Assembly (NCBI GenBank): GCA_015501055.1
Contig: JADNYV010000189.1
Coordinates: forward strand, 1-64,000
DNA length: 64,000 nucleotides
DNA from: Mucidula mucida
Lineage: Eukaryota; Basidiomycota; Agaricomycetes; Agaricales; Physalacriaceae
Direction: 5' to 3'
Part shown: piece by piece, positions 20,100 to 32,205 of the stretch
Layout of the letters: the number at the start of each line of letters is the position of its first letter
Numbering within the stretch: the first letter of the stretch is position 1
Translations under genes and position numbers: made by a program
The notes under the pieces: model-generated
The model's input: the letters and a program-made list of their open reading frames with translations, nothing else
Databases searched by the model: none
Told to the model about the DNA's origin: nothing

Positions 20100-22940
20100 G
20101 CTTAAGTACTGATATACGCCGAGTATTTAGCACGAGGGTTTGATGACGGTCAGAACACAAAAGCGGATTGACCTCGCTTGATCACTAACCACCATCATCG
20201 TTCGCGTAATCCTGCTGCAACATTTTTCGTCAATCAACAGCGCACGGCCGTGCAGGAACATAGAAAATGGTGATTTGGGCCCGTTGGTGCATTGATTACA
20301 CGCGCGTAACTTGCTCATTTATGTTCAAGCAAGCATAGATTTCATACACCTGGGCCGTGCCCATGCAGAAATCTGGCTAGAATTACCTCTTACGCGCATG
20401 TCATGACATATACTGGACTTTTCGATGGAAAACACGCCAAGTAGGACGCTAGTGAGGCCTTATTTCATGCCAACGTAAGGCGCCCATGAGACCCAAGGCT
20501 GGCTTATTGCCTTGGCTTACCATCCGGATTTCAATTACTCGCATTCAGACTTGGTGCGTGATCGCGTCCATATTGCTCGACGCATTGGCTTCATTCGTTT
20601 GCAGTGCAACCCACGTATTCTGGGGAAGAGAGTCCAACGGCGGTCACGAAGAAATTGGTTGGCTACACCATCAAAAATCAGTGCGTCTTTCTAGAGTTCT
20701 CTGGGCTCGCATTCCTAATACGATGCTCTCAATAAACTGGACGCTCCTCATTCTCCTCTTTCTCGACACGCCCCAAGACATGGTATATCAACGCACCTTC
20801 AACCAAACGCCTATGCTACGGCCGACCTCGCGTTCCTCGCTTGCGCTGCTGCACTGATACTCAGTGATAGCAAGAAAGGACACCTACCCTAGCAAACAAA
20901 CAACGCGACCAGACGTCGCCGGCTCTGAAAAGGCCTTGACTAGAATACGGGCTCAAGTATGACTGGTTGCGTTTTCCGAGATCAAATCAGTCCATGCTTA
21001 TAAAATCTCTAGGCTAGCTGCGCCATTCACGAGGGCAAACAGTTAATCGCCCTCCAAAGCTTTCCCGACGCTCAACCCGTATCTATTAGACGCGTACATG
21101 CCTTCTCCATCCTACCCAAAACATTGCAGTCCATCTGTTTTTTTAGCTCCTGCGAAACGAGACAGGCAGGTTATCGATTTTTCGGATGCTCAAACCTTGC
21201 TCGCAAAGACCTGCTCCTACAACAACCACCTCTCTCATTCCACAAAAGACATGTCGAAATATTCCAGGCCGCGTCGCCCTGAAGCATTTCGCCCTATGTA
21301 TCTTCAATGGACCTCGTCGCCGAAAGGCATACGAGTTCTACTCGTCTCACATGCGCTCCTCTTCGTGGATCCACTTACTCGCCTACGATGCTCTGCCAAC
21401 GGCCTGTGGGTATCGCGACCCTACCGCTACCGTTCTAAACAGCCACGTCAACGGGCGCGAGCCAGAACCGGCCGATATGTTGTGTAAAACTCCAGTGACT
21501 GATGCCTTTCAGTGTAGCGATGGTTCTTGAGCGGTGATTTAGATGGGATAATGAGGTATGTTTGTTTCTCCGAATTGCTACATATCCCGAAACTCATTCA
21601 TAATATCTTTAGGGATCAACTGGAATGCTACCCGTGTCTGCGTCACGAAACGATAGACTAGGAGAGCATGTAGATACCAGATAACGTGCGATTTTCTCGT
21701 ACCGAACGGAAAACGGGCAGGCGAATCGTCTTCATTGCAAGGACAGACGAGACTTTAATTCGGGCGTCTTGAGTATTCAAGGTACGCCTATATGTGCCAC
21801 GAAACTCACTATCAACATTGACGGCGTCGTTAGCCATGCACCTTGACGCACTGTCCGACATAGGCGCCACTTCCGACGCAAAATCTACAACCGAAGAGCG
21901 AACGCGTTCCTAGGCTTGGACCGCTCTCGAAGGCACGAAAGCCAATACCCCAAGTTATTTGCGACGTCGTTGCGGCTTGGTGGACAAGCTCTCAGTCGGA
22001 TGTCCAGGGCTGTAGGAATCGCAAGATCGTTTTCCCCTTTGCTTTCTGCACCAAGCTCACACCAATGGACGCGTCCCAGAGCCGACCAATACGTTGTGCG
22101 ACGCGTTCGAGCAAGCAGAAAACTGCGGAACAGAACCTGTCGGGTATTGAGGCGGTCAACGCCCCGTTTGCGCTAAATTGTCTTGGCCGCTAGCGATAAC
22201 GGGCGGTGGGTACCTATAGGTTCCTTGTCCCTTCTCTCACAGGACCCTGCTTTTCACGCAGGAACATCCCTCCACCAAAATACTTGGTTGATCCTTCTAG
22301 AGACTCATTACCCGTATGCTCAATATACTCCTCGCTCGAGATGTGGCGCACATCGATGGCATCATACAAATAGAACTCGAATTCTCTATTGTTTGACTCG
22401 TCTTCTTCATCTTCATCCTCGTCTTCATCTTCCATATCTTCATCGTCCGTCCGCTCCGGTTTGTCGTCGGTGACACATTTATACACCATGGCAGACGCAT
22501 CGTACCCGTAGTAGCTGCCCGTTTCATAGTCCGTCGTTGCAGTGAGCAAGATAGGTAGTAAAGACACCTCAAAGAGCAACGACAAGTGGCGGAACATGAG
22601 CGCGTCGAGCCACACATGGAACAAGCGACACCAGTCTACGTACTCGATGCGTCTTCTCCTAGATACTACCCTCTAGTGACTGATGCCTTTCCAGTATAGC
22701 GATGGTTCTTGTGCGGCGCTTGGCAAAGTTAGACGAGGATGGGTATGTATGTTAGTCTCTTTGAATTGCTACATATCCCAAAACTCATTCATACCTTTAG
22801 GATTGATTAGCATGACACGCGTGTCTGTGCTACGAAACGGTAGTGAACATGTAGATACCAGACAACATGCCCCGTTCCGCATATACTGTTTGGGTAACGC
22901 GGCCTAGAAATCCAATCGTTCAAACTATTGCACGGACATT
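20100..22940. other. Degenerate region with diverged internal repeat (left)
   Basis: No intact gene can be defended. Two segments, about 21501-21690 and 22680-22875, are diverged direct repeats (shared TGATGCCTTT, GCGATGGTTCTTG, TTGCTACATATCCC, CATGTAGATACCAGA). Hydrophobic frames such as WCVIASILLDALASFVC (near 20550) and INWTLLILLFL (near 20735) look like fragments of a multi-span membrane protein; a DUF6534-type relic is possible but unproven. On the minus strand 22214-22624 is an open frame with an acidic Asp/Glu run that differs by 6 bp from the right copy (53767-54171). Confidence 0.4.
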
Positions 22941-23179
22941 TTAGGCGAGTATTTGTTCATAGACATACTTAGACCACTTGTTATAATGATGAGGCGTCGC
23001 GAAGGAGGTGTCTGAACTACCGACCCTCCAGAAGCGTACGAGCTCAAATGGCGGAGGTAAATACCTTTGTAAGTACGTCATGATCAGGGGCTTGTTTTGT
23101 CCTTTCCTGCCAGGTACGTGAGACCTTGCTCTTTTTACCTTTCGCACCTCCGACAATTCTTCGCTTCTCTAGCTCCAGA

Positions 23180-24468
23180 ATGAGCCCACCCGAGGTCGTC
23201 GACTTGATTCTAGATCACGTTCCCGATTCTGCATCTACCAAGCAACCTGCGCTCCTATGCGCCTGTGGCGCAATCATGGGCTATCCCTGCCCAACGCGCC
23301 CTCTTACCAGACCTCGATCTTAATCAGGAAGATTCCAGCATCGCATCTCTACCCGCGCATCTGCGTACCCCCACCTCCAAACCGACATTCGCCATGTAAT
23401 TATGTCTCAGACAGATAGCAAACAAACTGGGAGCCGCTCCCTAGATAACTATATTCCAGGCAGCGAGGATTATCCCGCCGCTCTTTCTGATCTATTCGGC
23501 CTCATGCCTCGTCTCGTCTCCTTGGATATTACGCTCGGCAATTGTAGAGCGCAAGATGCCAACAACCGACGCTTTTTAGAGACATTTGGCGCTTTCCTAC
23601 ACACTGCATCCCTCGAGGCGATTACCATTCGCGGCTTTACTTATGATCTTGATCTTCAGCAGATTTTCTCGTATCTGGAGAACACAGGGATCAAGCGGGT
23701 TACCTTGCAGCAAAACACGCAGCATGATTATTACTACTACGACCGCAATACCACCACGGAACAGAGTGTGGTCACGCGGCTTCCGGCGGTGGAATACCTG
23801 CGCGTTGATATGCGGCTGGCTGATGTTTTCGAGAAGTGCATGAAGCATTGGATGTCCGAGCACCAGACTATGTTTCCGGATCTCAAGCACCTAGAGGTTT
23901 CCGTGGACCAAGAATATGACTTGATTGTCTGGTCCAGAGTCCTACAGCAAGCGTTCACTCTGCGACTTGATTCGTTTCGTCTGAATTTAGGAGAATGTAT
24001 GTGTGACCGGCCATTTCATATATCATTAACAATTGACTGTGTATAGGCGCCCTGTTCCACGATGGGCTCGTTCATCCGAATACACATCTGTTCGATGGGG
24101 TACACTTCAAGCATTTCAAAGTGGCCCCCCAGTACGCGGGATCTGCTCTATGCCTGCAGAAATGGTTCAATTGGTTCTGTGCGAAATTATGTCGCCTCGT
24201 AAAGTCGGGCGCGCCTATCCAATTCGTCGAACTCACGTTGTCAATCGTCGACGACTTCTCTGGCGAACATAATAGTATGTTGACGTCCACCTATGGCGCT
24301 TTGGACGCTGTACTCTCCGATGATGCGTTCAACGGCGTAGAGCGGATACATTTTGAGAAAGTGCCGGAAAGGATTGTTGTCACAGAGTTGAGCCATCCGG
24401 AAGTGGTATCGAGCATTCGGCGTATCTGTCCACGTCTTCGCCGCAAAGGGGTTCTTTGCTTCTTGTAG
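23180..24468 (+). pseudogene. F-box-like protein (left copy)
   Basis: It starts MSPPEVVDLILDHVPDSAS at 23180. The following SNLRSYAPVAQSWAIPAQRA segment is in another frame, and a further 4-base loss near 23372 separates HLR from YPHLQTDIRHV. The right copy keeps those four bases. From 23402 the leucine-rich body is open (LFGLMPRLVSLDITLG, IFSYLENTGIKRVTL, FPDLKHLEV). A 50-nt intron GTATGT...TATAG (23997-24046) joins GE to CALFHDGLV. Exon 2 ends with LSDDAFNGVERIHFE and LRRKGVLCFL at 24468. It is probably a pseudogene with a still clean 3' half. Confidence 0.65.
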
Positions 24469-25054
24469 TGGGCTGGGCGCGAGAGACGGGGAAGGCATCT
24501 ACTAGTATGGATTTGACTAGCGGCGCGGCGGCGAATATGAAAATGTTGCCAGTCGACACTTTAGTGACCAGACTGGACGCGCGGCCCCCAGGATAGGTGG
24601 TTGAGATGCGGTATATTTTGAATCTCTGTAGTCCGACAGCGACCCGCTAGACGCTTCCTGCGCGAGAGTCAAATATTTGAACGAGTTATGACCACAGATA
24701 GGTAAGGAGGTAGAGACGGCACCAGGTCTCAATCAGGAAGAACTGCAAGCCTGAATATATTGTGATAACGTCCCAGAGGCATGGTCATAAAGTGGCTTGA
24801 AAGAGTATTCCGAACGATGGTTGTCAATCAAGTGGCATCAATGTTTGCCTTGCGACGGCCATCTACAACTGATACACGGTATCATATCGCTTTCCTGTCC
24901 CCATCTTGATTGACATACAGACTGTTACTAGCTAACATTCAACTCTTGTCCATTTCTTCTGTTAGTCCTGGTAAGCAATCCTTTTCATCTTTGACCAGAC
25001 CTACCACAAATAAATCTATGTCTTGATAGGACACCGCTTAGTGGCGATTCGGAG

Positions 25055-26354
25055 ATGAGCCTTCCTCTGCCACCGGAGCTTGTGGACCTCATTGCCGAGC
25101 ATTTGCTGTACAACAACCCAAACGACAAGCGTACATTGCAGAGCTGTGCTCTCGTCGCGCGGACGTGGGCAACGCCGTGCCAGCGCGCCCTTTTCCAACA
25201 ACTCGACTTGTCCGGTTATCTACCTGTGGTCCGCCTTTCCGCCCACCTCATACGCTATCCACACCTTCAACATCTCATCCGGGATATGACAATTAGCATT
25301 GCATTAGATCGCTGAGAGCGAACGACTCTGGGAGAACTATCTGTCATGCCTCGCCGCCTTATTCGCCCTCATGCCTCACGTAACATCATTGGATATCGCA
25401 TTCGACAGGAGCAGAATCTGGGATGCCCATGACGAACGGGCTATTGAAGCCTTCAGCGCTTTCGTGCGCAGGTCTGAATCCCTGCAAGCGCTAATCATCC
25501 GCGGTATCCAGGATGAGGTGGATGTCCAACAAATGTTCTCCATTCTAGAGAGCTCCAACGTTAGGCGAGTCACTTTCTATGCATATCCACATGTGCCATC
25601 CGAGCCCGGTCCAGTGGCCTTTATCGACCCGACACTCACCGTTGTACACCTTTCCCGGCTTGAAATGCTCCGCCTTGAACTATGCAACCCCTCAGAGATC
25701 TGCGGTGCATTCAACTTCTGGCTCTGTCGGTGGCCAGCAATGTTTCCCAATCTAAAACACGTCGAGATCATCATCAATTCGGCCAACATCATTTACATTT
25801 CCTTTCTTCAAATTCTGCGCCCTGCGGCTCTCCGATTGGAATCATTCAGACTGGATTTGATGTATTGTCCGTGACTCTCTATACAGCTACTCGACTCGAT
25901 CCTGACAAAACCGTTTCTACTAGATTGTTTTCACTCCTATCATGACCTGCCGAGTGATGTGAGCCTCTTCGAAGGTCTTAACTTCAGGCATGTCAAGTTG
26001 TGTATATCTGACGTCGTTGGGGGGAGCCTCACACCGCCGACACTGCTGATAAGCTGGTTCTCCTCTCTGTTCCGGGACCTGGCCGACTCGGGCACAACTG
26101 TTCACTTCACGGAACTCACGTTCACGTTTAGATATCATCCTATCGACCTCGAGGGTGCTTTGGCCGAGTGGGCAACACTTGACGAAGTGTTGTCTCATGC
26201 CGCTTTTACAGGTGTGCGGCGAATTCACTTTGAGGACGGATCTGATTTGGTGTGGAATGCGCGAGTCACTGAGAAGATGCTTCCGGAGCTGGTATCTCTG
26301 ATACGGTGCACTCTGCTATGCCTTTCCAGTCGAGGGGTGCTTTCGTTTGTGTAA
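25055..26354 (+). pseudogene. F-box-like protein (left copy)
   Basis: It starts MSLPLPPELVDLIAEHLL at 25055, an intact F-box followed by TLQSCALVARTW. At about 25310 a one-base shift ends the frame at ALDR, while ERLWENYLSCLAALFALM continues in another. The body (25371-25874) has FRVTF and FPNLKHVEI-type segments and stops at TGA 25872-25874. The same frame continues through LLDSIL, FEGLNFRHVKLC, ELTFTF, LSHAAFTGVRRIHFE and ends SSRGVLSFV at 26354. The right copy has the same shift, so it was broken before duplication. It is a paralogue of the 3277-4579 gene. Confidence 0.65.
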
Positions 26355-27737
26355 AAAAAAACAGCTCGCGAACGTCCAGCCGGAAAAGCACGTCGGAGCA
26401 AGTAGCCAACATCGTCTTTCAGTAGACCTTAAAACATTGCCCATGTATCGTATGTTTGTATATGAAACGCATGAGGCAAGGTTGTTGACAGGATGGCGAA
26501 CGTGGGGTCCCGAGACGATGCCCCATTAGATTCGGAAGCTGAAGGTGCATACTCTAGATCATCGACTACCTTCGAGTATCTCTTCCCCATATTTGCGTTC
26601 AAGATGGATACTGTACTCTCAAGTTCTCCGGTGCCGTCTGCAATCTCGAGTTATCTTAAGCTGGTACCGGTTATAGATGGCGCGTTGAAAGATTAAGTAC
26701 AGCAATGTGATTCAAGATTGACAAACTACGCGAGACACCGGTGATAGACGACTACAAAGGTGACAGCACCGTATAGCGCCATAGGTCCCAATGATTATAT
26801 ACAGACGGTTCGCTACCGACAACGGCGAGCTACGCATCTCACTAGGTATAACGGCACCAAGTCATGTTGACATTCTCCGGGAGCTGAAGAGTTTTGGACC
26901 TGTGGATACCAGTAGGCTTTGGAATATCGGGCAGTTCGTAAATAAGACATACCCATCTGATCCCCGTATGAGCAATCGTTCGCCAGCCCGTTCGAGCAAG
27001 CGGTGCTTGGCTTGTAAGGCCTTGTGAGGTCGACAACCTTCCATTTAGGCCGAAGGGCAGTGCGTCTCTATCTAGACATAGGAGCGAAGCCGTTGACAAC
27101 GTCCTACTGAGGCGTTGAGTCGAAAGGGCCGACAAAGATCGGAAAAGTTACTAGTAAGTCGGATTTTTCGTATGCCATGGCTGGAATGCGTTGCTGGAGA
27201 TGAAGTCCAGGAAGCTACGCTTACACCGTGCGCTCCAGCTGTCCATAGAGTTAGAGGAAGAGAGCCGGTAGATGTGTTGGATCCACGGTTCATTGATAAA
27301 TAGAAGCGCGATCGTGCCGGGGCCCGGCGCTCTTGTCTTCTGACGGTCATCATCCTCCATCCTCAATCCGTAATCTTTGACATATTATCAAGTGAGCTGC
27401 ATCTGCTCAGCTTAGCTTGTGGCCTCTGTGGAGTGGGCCTAGTCTGCTGCTCCCTGCTTTTCTAGCACAGTACTTTCTACTACGTCGTATGTCTTTCCTT
27501 CCTATCATCCCAGAAACCTTCTATATTTTGGCCAAGAGCTGTTGCATACAAGCTATTCCTTCAACGCGTGCGCGCGCGCCTTTCTTTGGATCATCCTTAT
27601 TTCCTTACCACAGGCTGAGGCTCCAGATACAGCTTCTAACTCGGACAAGCAGGTATCAAATTTTGTCTTGGGGCCTATAACACTAAACTAAACATGTTCA
27701 TAGCGAACACCTGCTCTAGTAACCTTGCCCCTCCAAA
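26355..27737. other. Non-F-box region, possible membrane-protein relic (left)
   Basis: No gene is supported. On the plus strand around 27420-27680 hydrophobic frames (GVGLVCCSLLF; and in the right arm SWTLFVLAFNACAPAFLWII) look like the end of a multi-span membrane protein. The left arm lacks about 20 bp that the right arm has (48815-48835 there), which breaks this frame. The rest shows nothing recognisable. Confidence 0.35.
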
Positions 27738-28837
27738 ATGAGCCTTTCCCTGCCATTAGAGCTCTTAGACGCGACTGTCGATTGTCTTTCCGACGATTCG
27801 TGGACTCTCGAAAGCTGTGCGCTTGTCGCTCGGGCCTGGACAGGTCCAAGCCAGCGCGCCCTCTTCCATCACATCGACTTGACCCATGCGTTCATGATAG
27901 AGTGCCTCACAGTCCACCTTGCCCACCATCCACATCTCCAAACCCTCGTTCGCATCGTATCATTCTCCGAGTTTCCTGTGGGGTCAGACAAGATCGATCC
28001 AACCCAATACGCGAAGGATATTGCCGCTCTACTACGACGTCTACCTCACCTTACTTCCATTACCGTGTCATATTCACCCGTATGGAAAGAATCGTACCTC
28101 TGGCGATCTTTTCCCCAGGTCCTCGCCGACTTCATACGCCAGTCGTCGCTAACCGCCATGACCATCCAAGGTCTAAAGACCCAGTATAACTTCCAACAAG
28201 CGCTTTCATCCCTAGAAGGAAGCCCAGTCAAGCGCGTGTGGTTCGTTTCTCTTGGCGTACAACGGTCAACACTGGGATTCACCCCAAATGTCGTACGACT
28301 TCCATGTGTCGAGTTCTTTTCTTTGGATCTAGGAGCTGGTGGTATCTACGACACGTTCCAATTTTGGTTCTCAAAACCCCAGACCACGTTTCCTTGCTTG
28401 AAACGCTGCGAGTACATTGCACATACCCTGGCCGAATTAACGGTTTGGCTCACCTGGTTTCGCGAGTCGACCCTCCGACTGGACTCCCTCAGCGTAGAAT
28501 TGAAGATTACTGGTACGGTGTTATTATGCTATCCACGCCTCATCGACCACTGACACGGCGGTCAGGCTATGTTCAAGAACCACCTACAAATGCTCTTTCC
28601 GTACTCGATGGCCTGCACTGTATGCATCTCCAACTATGCCTCGCAGCCCACAATGCGTTTGTGATCGAATGGTGGACCGCCGCATTCCAGTCGCTCGCAG
28701 ACTCTGGCGCGACTATTCATTTCACCGAACTTACGTTGACATTCACGCCTCATCACCACAGCCCGAAGCTGTGCGACGCACTCTTTGGTGTGCTGTCCCA
28801 CGACGTATTTCGTGGCGTACAGAAGATTCATTTCTAG
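27738..28837 (+). CDS. F-box-like protein (left copy, best preserved)
   Basis: Exon 1 (27738-28512) begins MSLSLPLELLDATVDCL, an F-box, then TLESCALVARAW and QRALFHHIDL. Leucine-rich body: LLRRLPHLTSITVS, FSKPQTTFPCLKRCEYI. A 53-nt intron GTACGG...GGTCAG (28513-28565) joins ITG to YVQEPPTNALSVLDG in phase. Exon 2 ends LSHDVFRGVQKIHF with TAG at 28835-28837. The product would be 348 residues. Other family members continue for about 35 residues past IHFE to an RGVLCF end, so this one is either C-terminally truncated or has lost its tail. By family it could be an SCF substrate adaptor. The mirror gene at 47527-48626 encodes an identical protein. Confidence 0.7.
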
Positions 28838-29447
28838 AAGGGATATTCAAACGACGAGGTAGGCACACGATGTTACGAGCTCCCTTTGAGTATAGTACAT
28901 CAGGGATACAACGTCGTCGATGAAGGTACCGTTGATGATGTTCTATCTTGACTGGTACGTTCTCGCATGACCATTTGGCGTAGCATCCTGATTTCAAGTT
29001 AGATAGTATAGACCAGATGCTGCATACAGTACCTCGCTTTGGACTTAGTTTTGTGGTCGCTACTACCTCTTTAAATCACACAACTGCTTTTCCAAAGACG
29101 GCCTGTAGCCAATCTGCCCGCGCGGTATGAGGATATACACGGAAGTAGGGTAGGTGAGAAACTTGCACACTGGAAGCTCCCGCAGTAGACGCAGTCCTGC
29201 CGGAGCAGCCATCACGGGAAGGGTCAGGGGGATGGCAGCGGCGAATTCCGTGAAATCCACTGGTGCAAGACCATACGTCATAAGACGTGACTTGCCGCTG
29301 CGGCTGCGTCAGCCACCTGGCGGCCATCACTAGGACCGCGAGCAGACCGCGAGCAGGCGCAAACTGGGTGCAAACCCCGAAGTTGTACAGCGACTGACGT
29401 GACGAGCAGATGCAGAGAGAGATATATGTTAGGAGATTGAGAGGTAA

Positions 29448-29733
29448 CTACTTGTCTACTCTACTGTAAGTCCCAGCACGTTGTCTCTTTGTATAGTTAT
29501 GTACCGTAACTGTTCCTGCTCGGTCTCGTTTCACAATCTCTCGCAATGCCTCCACTCCATCGCTGTCTGGAACGATATGCATGTCTCTAAACCCATCCGT
29601 GATATCAGCTGGAATGCCCATGAACTGCTCCTCCGCCTGTGAAATGAACGCCTCCGAGATCATGAGTGCTGGAGCCATATAGTTCTCTGGTCGGTCAAAC
29701 ACGTGCTCGGCCGCTATGTGAAGATTATAATTA
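29448..29733 (-). pseudogene. Unrecognised ORF remnant inside the MULE candidate
   Basis: A minus-strand open frame containing ENYMAPALMISEAFISQAEE and GIPADITDGFRDMHIVP. Its apparent start lies inside the nested element. When that 688-bp element and one TA are removed in thought, the frame continues upstream through SRTIWKYNYNLH, so it was interrupted. I do not recognise the family. It could be captured host coding sequence or part of the element. Confidence 0.3.
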
Positions 29734-30421
29734 CTATCCCTGGGTAGGTAATACAAAACGGGTAGGCTTTACAAAATCGGGTCTGCACATCTTCCTCGCT
29801 ACTTTCTGCCCATTATAACCTTCGGGGTATTGAATTCTAGCATTGAATTGACTGTGGGTTTTTTTTCGGCGCAGAAAAATGAGCTTGCTACACTGAAATA
29901 CCTCAAACAATACTCAAAATCACACAAATCAAGGTAGTTCAAGCAATATCAGCCTGCACTGAGCCCTATAAATTACAAGAATTTTTGAGAGTGTGCTATC
30001 AAGCTCATAGGTGATTCTCGACTCGTTGCCCTGGTGGTATAGGATGTTGGGGTTGTCATTGTGAAAGAGGGAGCGGGAGCGTGACAGAGGGCGATGTCCC
30101 ACGATGCCGTTCTTCATTCTCCGACGCTAGACGTATAGATCGCATGCTTGCTGCTTGACAACTGAAGGTTCCGCACGCCTTGGCAACGACGGCAAATTGT
30201 GACTACCTGTGACCAGGGTTTTGTAAATCCTACCTTTCGACCTCGTCGCACCGGTATCGCTTTGCTACTGCAAGAGCAGCTCTTTCTCCCCCAACCAAAG
30301 GCTTCACTCAAGAGAATAGAAGGTCTTTAACAACATCCGGTGTATCCAATGATTTTTAGCCTTCAAGATCCACCTCTATTCACGCCCGAGTAGATTTTTT
30401 GTATTACCTACCCAGGGATAG
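29734..30421. mobile_element. TA-target element nested in the MULE candidate
   Basis: 688 bp with perfect 25-bp inverted ends (CTATCCCTGGGTAGGTAATA and on), flanked by TA at 29732-29733 and 30422-30423. It has no long coding frame. It is consistent with a non-autonomous Tc1/mariner-type element and unrelated in sequence to MITE families A and B. Confidence 0.75.
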
Positions 30422-30557
30422 TATACTTCCATATCGTTCGAGAGGTGCCTGATTGAGTAGCACATCGGCAAGAAGACGGCAGCCATTAAAAATGACGTAT
30501 AGCCTTGCACCAGTGGATTTCACGGAATTTGCCGTCACCCGCCCCCTGGGAAGGGTC

Positions 30558-31947
30558 GTCAGATGCAGAATCTATTTACAGTACGGGTACTGAAATATCT
30601 AAAATATCATTGACGACTTCACCAACAAAACCTGCAAAAGAAAGATTTGAGCCAAATATGCCCAAGTGGATTGCACAACGGCTAAGAGAGGATGAAGTGT
30701 CGAGAGCAGTGGGAATTTTGAGAGCATGGATGCCGGAGCGGAGAGAGAGAGAAGCAACGGAAGAGAAGGTGATGGCGATCAGAGCGTTGACGAAGGAAGC
30801 TGCGGTGGAAGTTGTGACGGAGTTGAAAAAGTCAAGGAAGTACATCCGGGGAACAAAGGGGCAGGACATGAAACTCCGAGTAACCATAGAGAGCGTGCAC
30901 ACAGGCTCTGAATGGGAAATGAGTGCCCTTCTTGACAGTGGAGCAACGGGTTCTTGCGTCAATAAAGAATTTGTTGAGAAGAACGGACTCCCGATCAAGG
31001 AGTTACTGACCGGTCAAGCTTCCTGTCTACAATGCGGATGGAACCCTAAACGAGGGAGGGGCAATCGAAGGTTTTGTGGAGGTCCGGATAAAGATCGGTG
31101 ATCACACCAAAAAGATCAAGTTGGCCGTCACCAATCTTGGCAAAACAAGTATCTTTTTGGGGCTAGATTGGCTACGATATCACAACCCCTCAACTGGACG
31201 GAATCCACATTGACTTTTGATCAATGCCCAGACCGTTGCGGCTATCTACCCAAGTACGACTCACCAGAAGATGAAGAAGAAGATGTAGAAGAGAAGTTGG
31301 AAGAAGGAGAGCATTTGTTCTGGATGGACTGGGACAGTTATTGCAAAAGCAGTGAAAAGCTGAGATCACAACAGCCTTCATCTGCTGCTGCACCTTACAT
31401 CGAGGAATTTTCCGATGTATTTAGCAAGGCGGACTTTGGCAAGTTACCGGAGCGAAGACCCTGGGATCACACAATAGAACTCATGCCTGGTTCCAAACCG
31501 GTCGACTGCAAGATTTATCCCCTTAGCCCATCCGAGCAAAAGGCGTTAGATGAGTTCCTGGAAGAAAATATACAGACAGGGCACATATGGCCATCAATTT
31601 CACCCATGGCATCTCCATTCTTCTTTGTTCGAAAGAAGGACGGAAGCCTTTGGCCAGTACACAATTATTGGAAGTTGAACGACATGACAATCAAGAACCA
31701 ATATCCCTTGCCGTTGATCCAAGAGCTTATTGACAAGTTGAAAGGAGTGAAGTGGTTTACAAAGATGGATGTTTGATGGTGTTACAATAACATTTGGATC
31801 CAAGACAGTGATGAATGGAAAGCGGTGTTCAGAACAAACCAAGGGCTGTTTGAACTCTTAGTAATATTCTTTGGACTTCCAAACTCACCGGCAATGTTTT
31901 AATCGTTCATGAACCACATTCTGAAGGAGTTGATTGATGACGGTCAT
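30558..31947 (+). pseudogene. Gypsy protease and RT N-part (middle copy)
   Basis: It resumes after the 10-bp duplication. The protease region has ALLDSGATGSCVN (30558-31101). After a frame change, FLGLDWL and the RT entry follow (31168-31776: [37 protein letters not shown]). A TGA follows MDV at 31775 where other copies read RWGYNN. Sequence continues with stops to GHC, where the Copia target site GTCAT occurs (31943-31947). The pol gene continues at 37281. Confidence 0.85.
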
Positions 31948-32198
31948 TGTTGGATCTCAAGAGGACTCGGACGACGAGGAGGAGAATGCACACAGTATAT
32001 AGTCCAAATGTATGTAGTTTATATACTGTACATATGAGGTGTATTAAAAGGGGAATATGGGGATCTAAGTAAGTAAATGAGTCAGTACGAGATGTCAGTG
32101 CAAACGGTAGCGGGTCGGTAGATACGGGAGCGGTTCAGTAAGTAAAGGAGCGGGTCCGTTGAGTAAGGAATAGCGAGTAGTCCGGCTTGTTATCAACA
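31948..32198 (-). repeat. Copia 3' LTR
   Basis: 251 bp; TGTTG...CAACA ends. On the minus strand it is preceded by a polypurine tract CTTGAGGGGGAG (32199-32210). Confidence 0.95.
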
Positions 32199-32205
32199 CT
32201 CCCCC

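Larger units (their letters stand above)
11101..29174 (+). repeat. Left arm of giant inverted repeat
   Basis: It pairs with 47191-64000. The inner end is sharp: GAAACTTGCACACTGG at 29159-29174 is the inverted match of CCAGTGTGCAAGTTTC at 47191-47206. Beyond it the left side becomes Gypsy DNA and the right side acidic-gene DNA. Coordinates pair as x + y = 76364 near 28 kb, about 76385 near 22-25 kb and about 75880-75906 beyond 16.8 kb. The last jump is explained by a ~1-kb left-only block and two right-only MITEs. The outer limit is uncertain because hAT DNA replaces the left side at 11101 and the window ends on the right. Confidence 0.9.
29227..30547. mobile_element. Mutator-like (MULE) candidate
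   Basis: 56-bp terminal inverted repeats start AGGGGG at both ends and share AATTCCGTGAAATCCACTGG; I count 8 mismatches. A 10-bp duplication GGGAAGGGTC flanks the element (29217-29226 and 30548-30557), splitting Gypsy sequence that is continuous in the right copy (near 61827). A TSD of 9-11 bp with long TIRs points to Mutator-like elements. hAT would give 8 bp. It contains the nested TA-target element at 29734-30421. Confidence 0.65.

Noticed and set aside
22380..22450. Tandem-repeat-like Asp/Glu run
   Set aside because: An ordinary acidic codon run with a 6-bp length difference between arms; not a satellite or CRISPR.
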